In this document: piece after piece, positions 26,553 to 34,848 of the stretch | Layout of the letters: every line of letters begins with the position of its first letter | How positions within the stretch are numbered: the first letter of the stretch is position 1 | Assembly (NCBI RefSeq): GCF_010668805.1 | Contig: NZ_WUFT01000007.1 | Location: forward strand, 124,001 to 188,000 | Length of the DNA: 64,000 bases | Direction: 5' to 3' | Origin: Rhizobium phaseoli | GTDB lineage: Bacteria > Pseudomonadota > Alphaproteobacteria > Rhizobiales > Rhizobiaceae | The notes under the pieces: generated by a model | The model's input: the letters and a program-made list of their open reading frames with translations, nothing else | Told to the model about the DNA's origin: nothing | The model's database searches: none | Program-made: the position numbers and the translations under genes

Positions 26553-28364
26553 ATGGCCATCAGACAGCTCTCCGAAACGCTCATCAACCAGATCGCCGCC
26601 GGTGAAGTCATCGAACGGCCGGCAAGCGCTGCCAAGGAGCTGATCGAAAACGCGCTCGATGCCGGCGCGACGCGCATCGAGATCGCCACATCAGGCGGCG
26701 GCAAGGCGCTGCTGCGCGTCAGCGACAACGGCTCGGGCATGGACGCGGCCGATCTCGAATTGGCGGTCAGGCGGCACTGCACCTCGAAACTATCGGAGAC
26801 GCTCGAGGATATCCGCACGCTCGGCTTCCGCGGCGAGGCGCTGCCCTCGATCGGCTCGGTCGCGAGGCTCAGCATTGCCAGCCGCAGACGCGACAGCGCC
26901 GGCGGCCACGAGATTGCCGTGAACGGCGGCAAGATTGCGCATATGCGCCCGGCGGCCGCCAATCCCGGCACGATCGTCGAAGTCCGCGACCTGTTCTTCG
27001 CGACGCCCGCCCGGCTCAAATTCCTGAAGACCGAGAAAGCCGAGGCCGGCGCCATCACCGAGATCGTCAAGCGCATGGCAATTGCCTTTCCAGCTGTGCG
27101 CTTCGTGCTGTCGGGCTCGGACCGCACGACGCTGGAATTTCCGGCAACCGGCGACGACCATCTGGCGCGGATGGCGCAGGTGCTCGGCAAGGAATTCCGC
27201 GACAACGCCATTGCGCTCGACGCCGAGCGCGAGGAGATCTCACTGACCGGTTTTGCCGGCGTGCCGACCTTCAACCGCGGCAACTCCGCCCATCAATACG
27301 CCTTCGTCAACGGCCGGCCGGTGCAGGACAAGCTGATCCTCTCGGCGATCCGCGGCGCCTATGCCGAGACCATCCCGTCCGGGCGCCATCCGGTTGCGGT
27401 GCTGTCGATCACGCTCGATCCGGCGCTCGTCGACGTCAACGTGCATCCGGCAAAATCCGACGTGCGGTTCCGCGATCCCGGCCTGGTGCGCGGCCTGATC
27501 GTCGGCGCCATTCGCGAGGCGCTTGCGCGAGACGGCAGCCGGGCGGCAACGACCGGGGCAAGCGACATGCTGCGCTCCTTCCGCCCCGGCTTTCAGGCGC
27601 AGCGGCCGCAGACGGCATGGTCGGCCGAGACCTCGCCCTTCCGGCCCTACCAACCGGCAACGGGTTTTTCCGAACGGCCACAGGCCTCCTTCGACGGGCT
27701 GTCGATGCCGACGGCGCGGGCCGAGCCGCAGTTTTCGCCGCAGCCGGCAGCAGCCGAGACGGCCTCTCCCGAAACAACCGGGCGCTATCCGCTCGGCGCG
27801 GCGCGGGCGCAGATTCACGCCAATTATATCGTCGCCCAGACCGAGGACGGGCTTGTCATCGTCGACCAGCATGCCGCACACGAGCGGCTGGTCTTCGAGG
27901 CGATGCGCAAGGCGCTGCATTCGAAGCGACTGGCCTCGCAGGTGCTATTGATCCCGGAGATCGTCGACATTCCGGAAGAGGATTGCGACCGGCTGATGCA
28001 GCATGCAGCCGAGCTTTCCGAACTCGGCCTGGCGATCGAGCGTTTCGGTCCCGGGGCGATCGCCGTGCGTGAGACGCCGGCCATGCTCGGCGAGGTCGAT
28101 GCGCATGGGCTGATCCGCCAGCTTGCCGACGAGATTGCCGAATGGGATACGGCCTCGGGCCTGTCGGCCAAGCTCGAATATGTGGCGGCGACGATGGCCT
28201 GCCATGGATCGGTGCGCTCCGGACGGCGGCTGCGGCCGGAGGAAATGAACGCACTGCTGCGGGAAATGGAAGTGACGCCAGGCTCCGGCCAGTGCAATCA
28301 TGGCCGGCCGACCTACATCGAATTGAAGCTCAGCGATATCGAGCGGCTTTTCGGCAGAAGCTAA
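26553..28364 (+). CDS. mutL: DNA mismatch repair protein MutL
   Basis: A 603-residue mismatch-repair ATPase that links MutS recognition to strand removal. The GHKL ATPase motifs are near the N-terminus: [43 protein letters not shown], then [17 protein letters not shown] Pro/Arg-rich linker (about 330-410) leads to the C-terminal dimerisation domain with DQHAAHERL and [10 protein letters not shown] see the short C-terminal form with no obvious DQHA(x)2E(x)4E endonuclease site beyond DQHAAHERL, so this needs alignment. The ATG at 26553 begins the conserved MAIRQLSE. Confidence 0.96.
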   Translation: MAIRQLSETLINQIAAGEVIERPASAAKELIENALDAGATRIEIATSGGGKALLRVSDNGSGMDAADLELAVRRHCTSKLSETLEDIRTLGFRGEALPSIGSVARLSIASRRRDSAGGHEIAVNGGKIAHMRPAAANPGTIVEVRDLFFATPARLKFLKTEKAEAGAITEIVKRMAIAFPAVRFVLSGSDRTTLEFPATGDDHLARMAQVLGKEFRDNAIALDAEREEISLTGFAGVPTFNRGNSAHQYAFVNGRPVQDKLILSAIRGAYAETIPSGRHPVAVLSITLDPALVDVNVHPAKSDVRFRDPGLVRGLIVGAIREALARDGSRAATTGASDMLRSFRPGFQAQRPQTAWSAETSPFRPYQPATGFSERPQASFDGLSMPTARAEPQFSPQPAAAETASPETTGRYPLGAARAQIHANYIVAQTEDGLVIVDQHAAHERLVFEAMRKALHSKRLASQVLLIPEIVDIPEEDCDRLMQHAAELSELGLAIERFGPGAIAVRETPAMLGEVDAHGLIRQLADEIAEWDTASGLSAKLEYVAATMACHGSVRSGRRLRPEEMNALLREMEVTPGSGQCNHGRPTYIELKLSDIERLFGRS

Positions 28365-28396
28365 AAAAGCTGGAAAAGCAGCCGTTGCGGGAGTAT

Positions 28397-28512
28397 GGCA
28401 GACTAAAGCGTGCCGCGATCTCTTAGATTCGCTTGGCCCACGCTTTAGGTCTTTGGTTTTCCGCATGTCGTGATCGCAAAACAGCGGCACAGTTTTGCGC
28501 GACATGCTTTAA
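28397..28512. repeat. Palindromic repeat (GCATGTCG...CGACATGC family)
   Basis: Two stem-loops are visible: TAAAGCGTG...CACGCTTTA (28403-28449) and GCATGTCGTGATCGCAAAAC with TTTTGCGCGACATGC (28465-28508). A shorter relative, ATGCATGTCGCA...TGCGACATGCAT, is at 43329-43368. It occupies the mutL-DUF2093 spacer. Confidence 0.7.
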
Positions 28513-28537
28513 TGACAGGCTGCAGGGAACGGAGCGC

Positions 28538-28768
28538 ATGAATTTGTTCGAAGGACACGGAAACCGCGAGGCGAAGATCCGGTACCTCGACGGCGATTTC
28601 CAGATTCTCTCGCCCGGCGCCTATGTCGTCTGCGCGATGACGGGAAAGCAGGTCCCGCTCGACGAGCTGCGCTACTGGAGCGTCGCCCGGCAGGAACCCT
28701 ATGCCGATGTGATCTCGGCCATCGAAGCCGACAAACGCGCCGGCGTGCTGCCGAACCAGCGGCGCTAG
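28538..28768 (+). CDS. DUF2093 family protein
   Basis: A 76-residue protein conserved in alphaproteobacteria, of unknown function. It has the family pattern REAKIRYLDGDFQILSPGAYVVCAMTGKQ split over residues 10-38, then VPLDELRYWSV and ARQEPY. The open frame begins at 28433, but the ATG at 28538 has CGGAG upstream and the usual length. From memory, its common neighbours in rhizobia are mutL and lpxK; here lpxK is 4 kb away, beyond a transporter cassette. Confidence 0.88.
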   Translation: MNLFEGHGNREAKIRYLDGDFQILSPGAYVVCAMTGKQVPLDELRYWSVARQEPYADVISAIEADKRAGVLPNQRR

Positions 28769-28769
28769 A

Positions 28770-28929
28770 GCATGATGCCGAAAAGTGTACGCGGTTTTCG
28801 GGCGACATCATGCTCTAACTCTTTAATTTAGAACAGGATTCAGATTTTAGGCCAACCGGGCCTAAAATCATCCTGTTCTAGAGCAATTCCAGGAAAAGTG
28901 CGAAGCGGTTTTTCCGTCCGGAATTGCGT
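28770..28929. repeat. Tandem array of three palindromic repeat units
   Basis: Unit 1 (28770-28816): AGCATGATGCCGAAAAGTG ... CATCATGCTCT. Unit 2 (28831-28881): AGAACAGGATTCAG ... ATCATCCTGTTCT with an inner TTTTAGGCC/GGCCTAAAA stem. Unit 3 (28880-28929): AGAGCAATTCCAGGAAAAG ... CCGGAATTGCGT. Units 1 and 2 recur in the same order at 36320-36432. The array marks the left side of the ABC transporter cassette. Confidence 0.8.
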
Positions 28930-29021
28930 AAGAACCAAAGGTTAAAGCGCGGCCGCGTGCGAGCGGCCACAGGTCCGGCCCGCCCCCTGCAGGACGGGCC
29001 GTTTGCACAGAGCGGCAATGC

Positions 29022-29939
29022 TTACTTGAATTGCGCCATATTCTCAGGCGTCACGAGCGCGGCGCCGGAATCTATCAAAGATTCAACCTTCTCTCCACGG
29101 ATCGATTTTACCAGCGCATCCACACCGAGTTCAGCCATCTTGGTGGGGAACTGCGCCACCGAAGCATCCTCGATTCCACTCTTCAGCGCTTCCTCTTCGC
29201 CGCAGCAGAAGTCGAAACCGACCAGCACAATCTTGTCATTGGCAGTTCCGGCATTCTTGATTGCGCGCGCCGCGCCAGCAGCGGGCGGGCCGCAAGCGGC
29301 GTAAATGGCCTTGAGGTCCGGGTTCTTCGTGAGCAGATCTTCGGCGACACTGATCCCGAGTTCCTCGGTGCAGTTTGTCGCGCCTTTCCCGACGACCTTG
29401 ACGTCAAGACCCTGGAGCCCTTCAAGCATACCCTTCACGCGGTCATCAAGCGCTGGCACACCGGGCACGCCCTCGAGAATCCCGAGCGTGTCGCCGGCTT
29501 TAAGAACAGTTTTGAGATATTCGCCGGCGATTTTGCCCGCGGCGAAATTATCGGTCGTGGCAAGCGCCGTCCTGCCTTTCCAATCCGGAATATTGTTATC
29601 CATCAGGACGACCTTGACACCTGAAGCCACCGCCTTATCCAGGGCTGCGGACACGGTTGGATCGACGGGCGTGAGGGCAATGCCCTGCACGCCTCGTGTC
29701 ACCATGGACTCGATCTGTGCAATCTGGCCCTCGATGTCGGTTGCGGACGTACCCTGCCCGTAGATGATCTCGACGCCGGGATTTTTCTTTGCATAATCTT
29801 TGGCTGCGTTCTCCATTGTTGCGAAGAACGGTACCGGGAACTTGGTTATAAAGCCGAGCTTGACCGGCTCCTGCGCCAAGGACGGGACTGCAGCGACAGC
29901 CAGGAACGCAAGAGCTCCCAGCAGGGATTGCGGTTTCAT
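29022..29939 (-). CDS. Sugar ABC transporter, periplasmic binding protein
   Basis: A 305-residue type I periplasmic binding protein. The signal peptide is about residues 1-22 (MKPQSLLGALAFLAVAAVPSLA). The mature part begins VKLGFITKFPVPFFATMENAA and has the ribose/galactofuranose-like segments MVTRGVQGIALTPVDP, VVLMDNNIPD and ILEGVPGVPALDDRVKGM. Four cysteines in the C-terminal half (ATNCTEE, AACGP, FDFCCGEEE) are unusual for the class and could form disulfides. The substrate is a pentose, hexose or polyol (not determinable). The ATG at 29939 has GGGAGGT 5 bases upstream. It is third in the permease-ATPase-binding protein operon. Confidence 0.9.
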   Translation of the reverse strand: MKPQSLLGALAFLAVAAVPSLAQEPVKLGFITKFPVPFFATMENAAKDYAKKNPGVEIIYGQGTSATDIEGQIAQIESMVTRGVQGIALTPVDPTVSAALDKAVASGVKVVLMDNNIPDWKGRTALATTDNFAAGKIAGEYLKTVLKAGDTLGILEGVPGVPALDDRVKGMLEGLQGLDVKVVGKGATNCTEELGISVAEDLLTKNPDLKAIYAACGPPAAGAARAIKNAGTANDKIVLVGFDFCCGEEEALKSGIEDASVAQFPTKMAELGVDALVKSIRGEKVESLIDSGAALVTPENMAQFK

Positions 29940-30017
29940 GATACACCTCCCATGTTTCGACCGCCCTCCTCTAGAGCGATCTCGTTGTCCGCTGCCCTAA
30001 CGAAGCAGCGATCTCCC

Positions 30018-30782
30018 TTAAGTTTCGGCGCCGACAATCATCGCGACAACGTCCTGCTTGTTCGCTTCCGTTGGCTTCAGTTCACCCACCTTGCGCCCCT
30101 GCCGCAGCACCACCGCCCGATCGGCGATTTCGACGACATGTTCCATATTGTGCGTGATTATGATCACGGCATTGCCTTCAGCTTTCAGCTGATTGAGAAG
30201 GTCGAGAACTTGGCGAGATTCGCGAACACCGAGGGCGGCCGTCGGTTCGTCAAGGATCACCAGCTTGCGTGCAAACACAATGGCGCGCGCGACCGCAATC
30301 GCCTGTCGCTGTCCACCAGACATCATCGCGACCGGCGCGTCGAACTTCGGCAGCTTGACCTTCAGGCGATCGATTACACGCGCTGCTTCCCGCTTCATCA
30401 CGCCGGTGTTGAGGAAGCGGAGCGGGCGCGGCAGCCAAGAAGGGAAAGAGATTTCTCGCCCGCAATAGAAATTCTGGACGGGGGTCAGGTTGTCGAAAAG
30501 CGCCAGATCCTGATAGACGGTTTCAATGCCGGCGCGGCGGGCCGCCGCCGTTGAATGAAGCCATACGGGAGCTCCATCCACGAGGATCTCTCCCTCGTCG
30601 AGACTGTGAAGCCCACTGATGCATTTGACGAGGGTCGACTTGCCAGCGCCGTTGTCACCCAAGAGAGCGGTTACCTCGCCAGCATAGGCATCAAAGCTTA
30701 CGTTTTTCAGGGCATGGATGGCGCCAAAGCGCTTCTGCGCGTTTCGAACCGAAAGTGCCGGTATGGTGGATGCAGGGTTCAT
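30018..30782 (-). CDS. Sugar ABC transporter, ATP-binding protein
   Basis: A 254-residue single-domain ATPase of the CUT2 type (FrcA-like rather than the double RbsA form). Walker A is GDNGAGKST (near residue 42), the signature MSGGQRQAIAVARA lies near 145, Walker B is LVILDEPTAALG, and the H-loop is in IIITHNMEHVVE. It energises uptake with the adjacent permease. The ATG at 30782 overlaps the permease stop (ATGA). The binding-protein gene follows 78 bp later. Confidence 0.93.
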   Translation of the reverse strand: MNPASTIPALSVRNAQKRFGAIHALKNVSFDAYAGEVTALLGDNGAGKSTLVKCISGLHSLDEGEILVDGAPVWLHSTAAARRAGIETVYQDLALFDNLTPVQNFYCGREISFPSWLPRPLRFLNTGVMKREAARVIDRLKVKLPKFDAPVAMMSGGQRQAIAVARAIVFARKLVILDEPTAALGVRESRQVLDLLNQLKAEGNAVIIITHNMEHVVEIADRAVVLRQGRKVGELKPTEANKQDVVAMIVGAET

Positions 30783-31837
30783 TGGACTCTCGCCGATTGA
30801 AGCACACGCGCGCGCGCCTCGAGATGGTTACGAAGCACATCGGCCTCTACGGCGATGACGATGACCAGCCCAATCGCGATCATTTGAAAAAACACGTCGA
30901 CCCCGAGAAGGTTAAGGGCATTGCGGATGACGCCGATCAGCACGGCGCCGATCAGGGCGTGGCCGAGATGGCCTCGTCCGCCAAGAAAACTCGCGCCACC
31001 GATAATCACCGCAGCAATCGTGTCGAGTTCCAAAAGATTGCCGTAGATTGGCGAGGCGGCCGCGGTCCTGCCTGCGAGCAGTACCGCGCCGGTACCGGCA
31101 CAAAAGCCGGAGATAATGTAGGTCGAGAGCAGAACGCCCTTTACCGGTATACCCATGCTTCTGGCGGCACTCGGCGAGCCGCCGACCGCATAGATCCATC
31201 GGCCACAGACCATCGACTTCGTCAGCATCAGAAAAAGAAACCCGAACATCCCGACGACAAAGAAGGAATTGGGCACACCAAACGTCGTGCCGCCACCGAT
31301 CGCAGTAATTGCATCGGGCATCCCGCGCATGGTGGTGTGGCCGGGCGCCAATGCAAGCGCCAGGCCGCGGCAGATACTCAAGGTCGCAAGGGTAATAATG
31401 AAGGGGTGTGGCAGCCGACCATGGACAAAGACTATGCCGTTTACCGCACCGATAGCAGCACCCGCGAGCAGCATGGCCATAATGACGACGATTGAGGAAT
31501 CAACCTGCTGGTAGACGAGTCCGCCGATGACTGTCGCCAGCGCGAGATTCGAGCCGACAGACAGGTCGATCCCGCGTGTCAGGATAACGAGTTGCTGCCC
31601 CATTGCCACAACAGCAATCACCGCTGTCTGCGCCAGGATGTTTCCCAGGTTCATGGGCTTTAGAAATGCCGGCGTGATCAAACTGACGACGGCGATGAGT
31701 ATAACGAGGATCAACAGAGGGCCCAGGCTCAATAGCTTCAGTGCTAGTGTGATGCCCGATTGCCTCGGTTGGAAGGTTGCATCCTGCGCACCGCCAGGCC
31801 GGGACGAATTCTGAGGCAGAATTCCGGAGTCTTCCAA
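30779..31837 (-). CDS. Sugar ABC transporter, permease
   Basis: A 352-residue inner-membrane permease of the ribose/xylose (CUT2) family, with about 8-10 membrane segments from residue 30. Family motifs are VILTRGIDLSVGSNLALA near residues 83-100, and SPIYGNLLELDTIAAVIIGG and SFLGGRGHLGHALIGA in the EAA-like region. The start is TTG at 31837: GGGG lies 5 bases upstream and the next in-frame ATG is about 60 residues in, inside the transmembrane region. It is first in the operon and divergent from the GntR-type regulator 99 bp away. Confidence 0.9.
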   Translation of the reverse strand: MEDSGILPQNSSRPGGAQDATFQPRQSGITLALKLLSLGPLLILVILIAVVSLITPAFLKPMNLGNILAQTAVIAVVAMGQQLVILTRGIDLSVGSNLALATVIGGLVYQQVDSSIVVIMAMLLAGAAIGAVNGIVFVHGRLPHPFIITLATLSICRGLALALAPGHTTMRGMPDAITAIGGGTTFGVPNSFFVVGMFGFLFLMLTKSMVCGRWIYAVGGSPSAARSMGIPVKGVLLSTYIISGFCAGTGAVLLAGRTAAASPIYGNLLELDTIAAVIIGGASFLGGRGHLGHALIGAVLIGVIRNALNLLGVDVFFQMIAIGLVIVIAVEADVLRNHLEARARVLQSARVQ

Positions 31838-31936
31838 ATTCCCCTAGCCTCCCTGGTTTTTTAAACATAAGAAACATATGATACACGTACGTCAACTTGT
31901 TTTTTATGGATATCTAATCATACCTGGAGTTGCCGT
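31838..31936. promoter_or_regulatory. Divergent promoter region of the ABC operon and its regulator
   Basis: 99 bp, clearly more A/T-rich than the surroundings (for example the T-rich run near 31857-31863 and CATAAGAAACATATGATACA at 31866-31885). It contains the 8-bp palindrome ACGTACGT at 31885-31892, and GATAT at 31910-31914. One regulator could control both transcripts from here; the exact operator is uncertain. Confidence 0.5.
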
Positions 31937-32833
31937 ATGCGAACGGACACGACATTTAAGCGGGCATTCAATGATATGATCGATATCCTTCAGACGCTCG
32001 ATCTCGGGGAGGAATTGCCGTCCGAAAACGCGCTGCGCGCCCAGCTTGGCGTGAGCAGAACGACGGTGAGGAAGGTGCTGGCGGGGATGTCCGCACGTGG
32101 AATCATTGTATCTGAAGCGCACGGGCGGATCATACGTCAGCAGCCGCGGCAGACAGAGCGCTATCCGAAGGAAGAAACCTTAGCAATCTCGGAACAGGTC
32201 GAGACGAGTTTCATGGAATGGATGCTGCGCGGCGATGCTTCTCCGGGCACAGAAATCAATGAGGCGGAGTTAGCGAGAAAATTCGGCGTCGCGACAACGA
32301 TAGTTCGTGAATTTCTCAATCGATTTCAGAAATATGGGCTGATCGAGAAGCGTCCGAATGCAGGCTGGGTTTTCAAAGGATTCACAGCGAGTTTTGCACT
32401 CGAGCTGTTCGAGATCAGAGAGATGTTCGAAATGCGCTCCGCACGACTGTTCGCTACCCTGCCCCACGGCTCGCCCATCTGGAAGCAGGTTCGTGCTGTA
32501 CGGGCGGCGCATTTGGAACTGCTCGCGGATATCGACGCCCGGTTTCAGGATTTCTCGGAGCTGGACAGCCGATTCCATCGGCTGATTACGGCTGTCGCGC
32601 CAAACCGCTTTATCGAAAGCTTCCAAGACGTGATCGCCATGGTCTTCCACTATCATTATCAGTGGAACAAGCGTGATGAACGCGCGCGGAACGAGGTCGC
32701 CATCGGCGAACATATCGCGCTGATCGATGCTCTCGAAAGCCGCGATATCACCTTGATCGATCACGCTTGTCGGTCGCATCTGATCTCCGCGCGCGAAACT
32801 TTGCTTCGCTCGATCGTGCATGTACAGATGTGA
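31937..32833 (+). CDS. GntR/FCD-family regulator with two N-terminal winged helices
   Basis: A 298-residue protein. Residues about 8-68 form one GntR-type winged helix (LPSENALRAQLGVSRTTVRKV and a GRIIRQ wing). Residues about 85-148 form a second (EINEAELARKFGVATTIVREF and NAGWVFKGF). A C-terminal FCD ligand domain follows (about 152-290: LELFEIREMFEMRSARL, and FSELDSRFHRLI with Asp/His metal ligands). FadR/FCD regulators normally have one DNA-binding domain, so the duplication is unusual. It is divergent from the ABC operon and likely its regulator. The ATG at 31937 has GGAG 8 bases upstream. Confidence 0.87.
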   Translation: MRTDTTFKRAFNDMIDILQTLDLGEELPSENALRAQLGVSRTTVRKVLAGMSARGIIVSEAHGRIIRQQPRQTERYPKEETLAISEQVETSFMEWMLRGDASPGTEINEAELARKFGVATTIVREFLNRFQKYGLIEKRPNAGWVFKGFTASFALELFEIREMFEMRSARLFATLPHGSPIWKQVRAVRAAHLELLADIDARFQDFSELDSRFHRLITAVAPNRFIESFQDVIAMVFHYHYQWNKRDERARNEVAIGEHIALIDALESRDITLIDHACRSHLISARETLLRSIVHVQM

Positions 32834-32936
32834 GCAGTGCTATGCAAGGAACGGTCGGCATCTTGGAGGAGAGGTAGCCGTTGCTCCATCAGCATCCGCT
32901 CCGAGCGGATCGAGAAGAAGGCCCATAGCGGCCCGA

Positions 32937-34010
32937 TTAGAGCGGTTCAGCCTTTCCTGGAATCGCTTTAACCCCGGCCTTGATCTCCCGCAAACGCCGC
33001 TCGCGGCAGGCTGCGATCGCCCGGTCGATGATCAGGCTGGGAGCGAGGTGATCTTCGAAGACCATGTCGACCTCGATCACCCGGCACTTTTCAGTGAGTT
33101 GCGCCGCCTTGCCGGGATGGCCGGAGAGGCGGACGAAATCCTTGGAGGTGGTGACGATCAGCAGGTCCTGACGCTCGGCGGTCGTCAGGATGTCGTCGAT
33201 CTCGTCCTCGGTCAGGTGCTCATGATCACCGAAGGACTTGGCGACGGCGATTTCGGCACCGCGCGATTCAACGGTGCGGAAGAATTTGGCGGGATCGGCG
33301 ATGCCGGCGAAGGCGAGCACCTTCATGCCGGCAAGCGTGTTGTCGCCGCGCACTTTCAGCGATGCGGTGAAATAGGGCTTTGCGGCGCGCGCCGTCATGC
33401 GAACGATCCTGTCGGCGGCATTGCCGCCACCGACCTTCAACAGGGCCGTGGCCGAACGCAACTGCTGGCCGATCGGCGCCCGCACCGGGCCGGCGGGCAC
33501 GAGATGGCCGTTGCCGAGGCCGCGGGTCGCGTCGATCACCAGCAGGGCATAGTCGATCGCCAACCGCGCACTCTGGAAACCGTCGTCCATGATGATGAGA
33601 TCGGCGCCCTCCGCCACCAGACGCTGAGCGCCGTCGACGCGCCGGCGGGAAATCACCGTCAATGCCTCTTGGGCAAGCAGCAGCGGCTCATCGCCGACGG
33701 CGACAGCACGGTGATGAGCGGGATCGACCACCGTCGTCACATCGAGCGAGCCGCCGTACCCCCTGCTGAGAAAACCGGGTTTCAGCCCTTTCGCCTTGGC
33801 GGCACGGGCAATCGTCAGCGCCGTCGGCGTCTTGCCGGCGCCGCCGACGGTGAAATTGCCGACGCAGATGACGGGAATGGGAACCGAGGCGCGGCGCGCA
33901 TGAGCCATGCGGTGGCCGGCGATGCGGCCGTAGACAAAGGAAAGCGGCAGCAGCAGCCAGGCCCGCCAATCGGCTTTCCGCCACCAGAACGGCGGCGCTT
34001 CAGATATCAT
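32937..34010 (-). CDS. lpxK: Tetraacyldisaccharide 4'-kinase
   Basis: A 357-residue inner-membrane-associated kinase that adds the 4'-phosphate to the lipid A disaccharide. It has an N-terminal hydrophobic/amphipathic stretch (about 15-32), the Walker [14 protein letters not shown] near residues 50-62, FLSRGYGG, and MDDGFQS with the catalytic Asp. Length suits the family. It is the last gene of the waaA-HAD-lpxK group. An imperfect AGAGCGGTTCAG/GGAATCGCTTTA palindrome overlaps its 3' end at 32939-32972. Confidence 0.95.
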   Translation of the reverse strand: MISEAPPFWWRKADWRAWLLLPLSFVYGRIAGHRMAHARRASVPIPVICVGNFTVGGAGKTPTALTIARAAKAKGLKPGFLSRGYGGSLDVTTVVDPAHHRAVAVGDEPLLLAQEALTVISRRRVDGAQRLVAEGADLIIMDDGFQSARLAIDYALLVIDATRGLGNGHLVPAGPVRAPIGQQLRSATALLKVGGGNAADRIVRMTARAAKPYFTASLKVRGDNTLAGMKVLAFAGIADPAKFFRTVESRGAEIAVAKSFGDHEHLTEDEIDDILTTAERQDLLIVTTSKDFVRLSGHPGKAAQLTEKCRVIEVDMVFEDHLAPSLIIDRAIAACRERRLREIKAGVKAIPGKAEPL

Positions 34011-34116
34011 CTTGCCGTCCCGCTCCCCTGCCCGCCTTTATTGCGGCCAGACCCCTGCTTTTCTCGACAGGCCGGATTGAGAAGCCAAAACCGATGAAAA
34101 TGCAAGCCCTTACCAG

Positions 34117-34839
34117 TCAAGCCGGCTGCAGGTCCGGCAGCAGCGTCTCGAGAGCGGTGATATCGTCGAGCACATGATCGGCCGCGGCGGCAAGCGAATC
34201 GCGCGAACCGGTGCCGGTCAGCACCGCGATCCTCAGCCCGGTCCCGGCATTCAGCCCCATGTGCAGATCGTGATTGTTGTCGCCGACCATCGCGACTTCC
34301 TCAGGCGAAAGTCCGGTCGCGGCGCAGAAGCCGAGCACCATGCCCGGCTCCGGCTTGACGCCGAAACCGCTGTCATAGCCGGCGATATAATCGATGTAGC
34401 GGGCGAACCCGAAGCGTTCGGCCGTTTGGCGGATCGACCGCTCATTGTCGCTGGAGGCGACACCGAGCTTGAAACCGCGCCGATGCAGCCTTGCGAAGAA
34501 GCCGGCGAGGTCGGTCACCGGCACGGAAAATTCGGCGGCGCTGGAAAACAGAGCGTCGAGGCGCACCGTCAGTTCGCCGACATCGACCATCGAGCCCGCG
34601 GCAACCAGGCCCTCGGCAATCTGGCGGGTGTTGCCGGCGGCAAGCAGGCTGTCGGGAACGATATGGCCGGTCACCGGATCCATGCCGCAGGCCAACAGCA
34701 GCCGGTCGGCGAGAAGCGGGTCGTCTTCGGCGGCGATGCGGGCAAGCTCCCGGTTCACCGGCAGCCAGCTCTCGTCATAATCGAGCAGCGTGCCGTCCTT
34801 GTCGAAGAGAATGCCTTTGATAGGAGACGCTGCCGACAT
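34117..34839 (-). CDS. HAD-superfamily phosphatase (phosphoglycolate phosphatase-like)
   Basis: A 240-residue cytosolic HAD subfamily IA hydrolase. Motif I is FDKDGTLLDYDESW (Asp13 and Asp15, with Lys between them), motif II GVASSDNE, motif III Lys in VKPEPGMV, and motif IV VGDNNHDLHMG. A helical cap lies at about 20-95. The gene is 9 bp after waaA and about 107 bp before lpxK, so it is probably part of that transcript. A role in Kdo or lipid A metabolism is possible but only inferred from position. The ATG at 34839 has GAGGATA 5 bases upstream. Confidence 0.88.
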   Translation of the reverse strand: MSAASPIKGILFDKDGTLLDYDESWLPVNRELARIAAEDDPLLADRLLLACGMDPVTGHIVPDSLLAAGNTRQIAEGLVAAGSMVDVGELTVRLDALFSSAAEFSVPVTDLAGFFARLHRRGFKLGVASSDNERSIRQTAERFGFARYIDYIAGYDSGFGVKPEPGMVLGFCAATGLSPEEVAMVGDNNHDLHMGLNAGTGLRIAVLTGTGSRDSLAAAADHVLDDITALETLLPDLQPA

Positions 34840-34848
34840 GATATATCC

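Noticed and set aside
28770..28929. Palindrome array considered as a CRISPR array
   Set aside because: Units are different palindromes without regular spacers or repeated identical direct repeats, and no cas genes are near.
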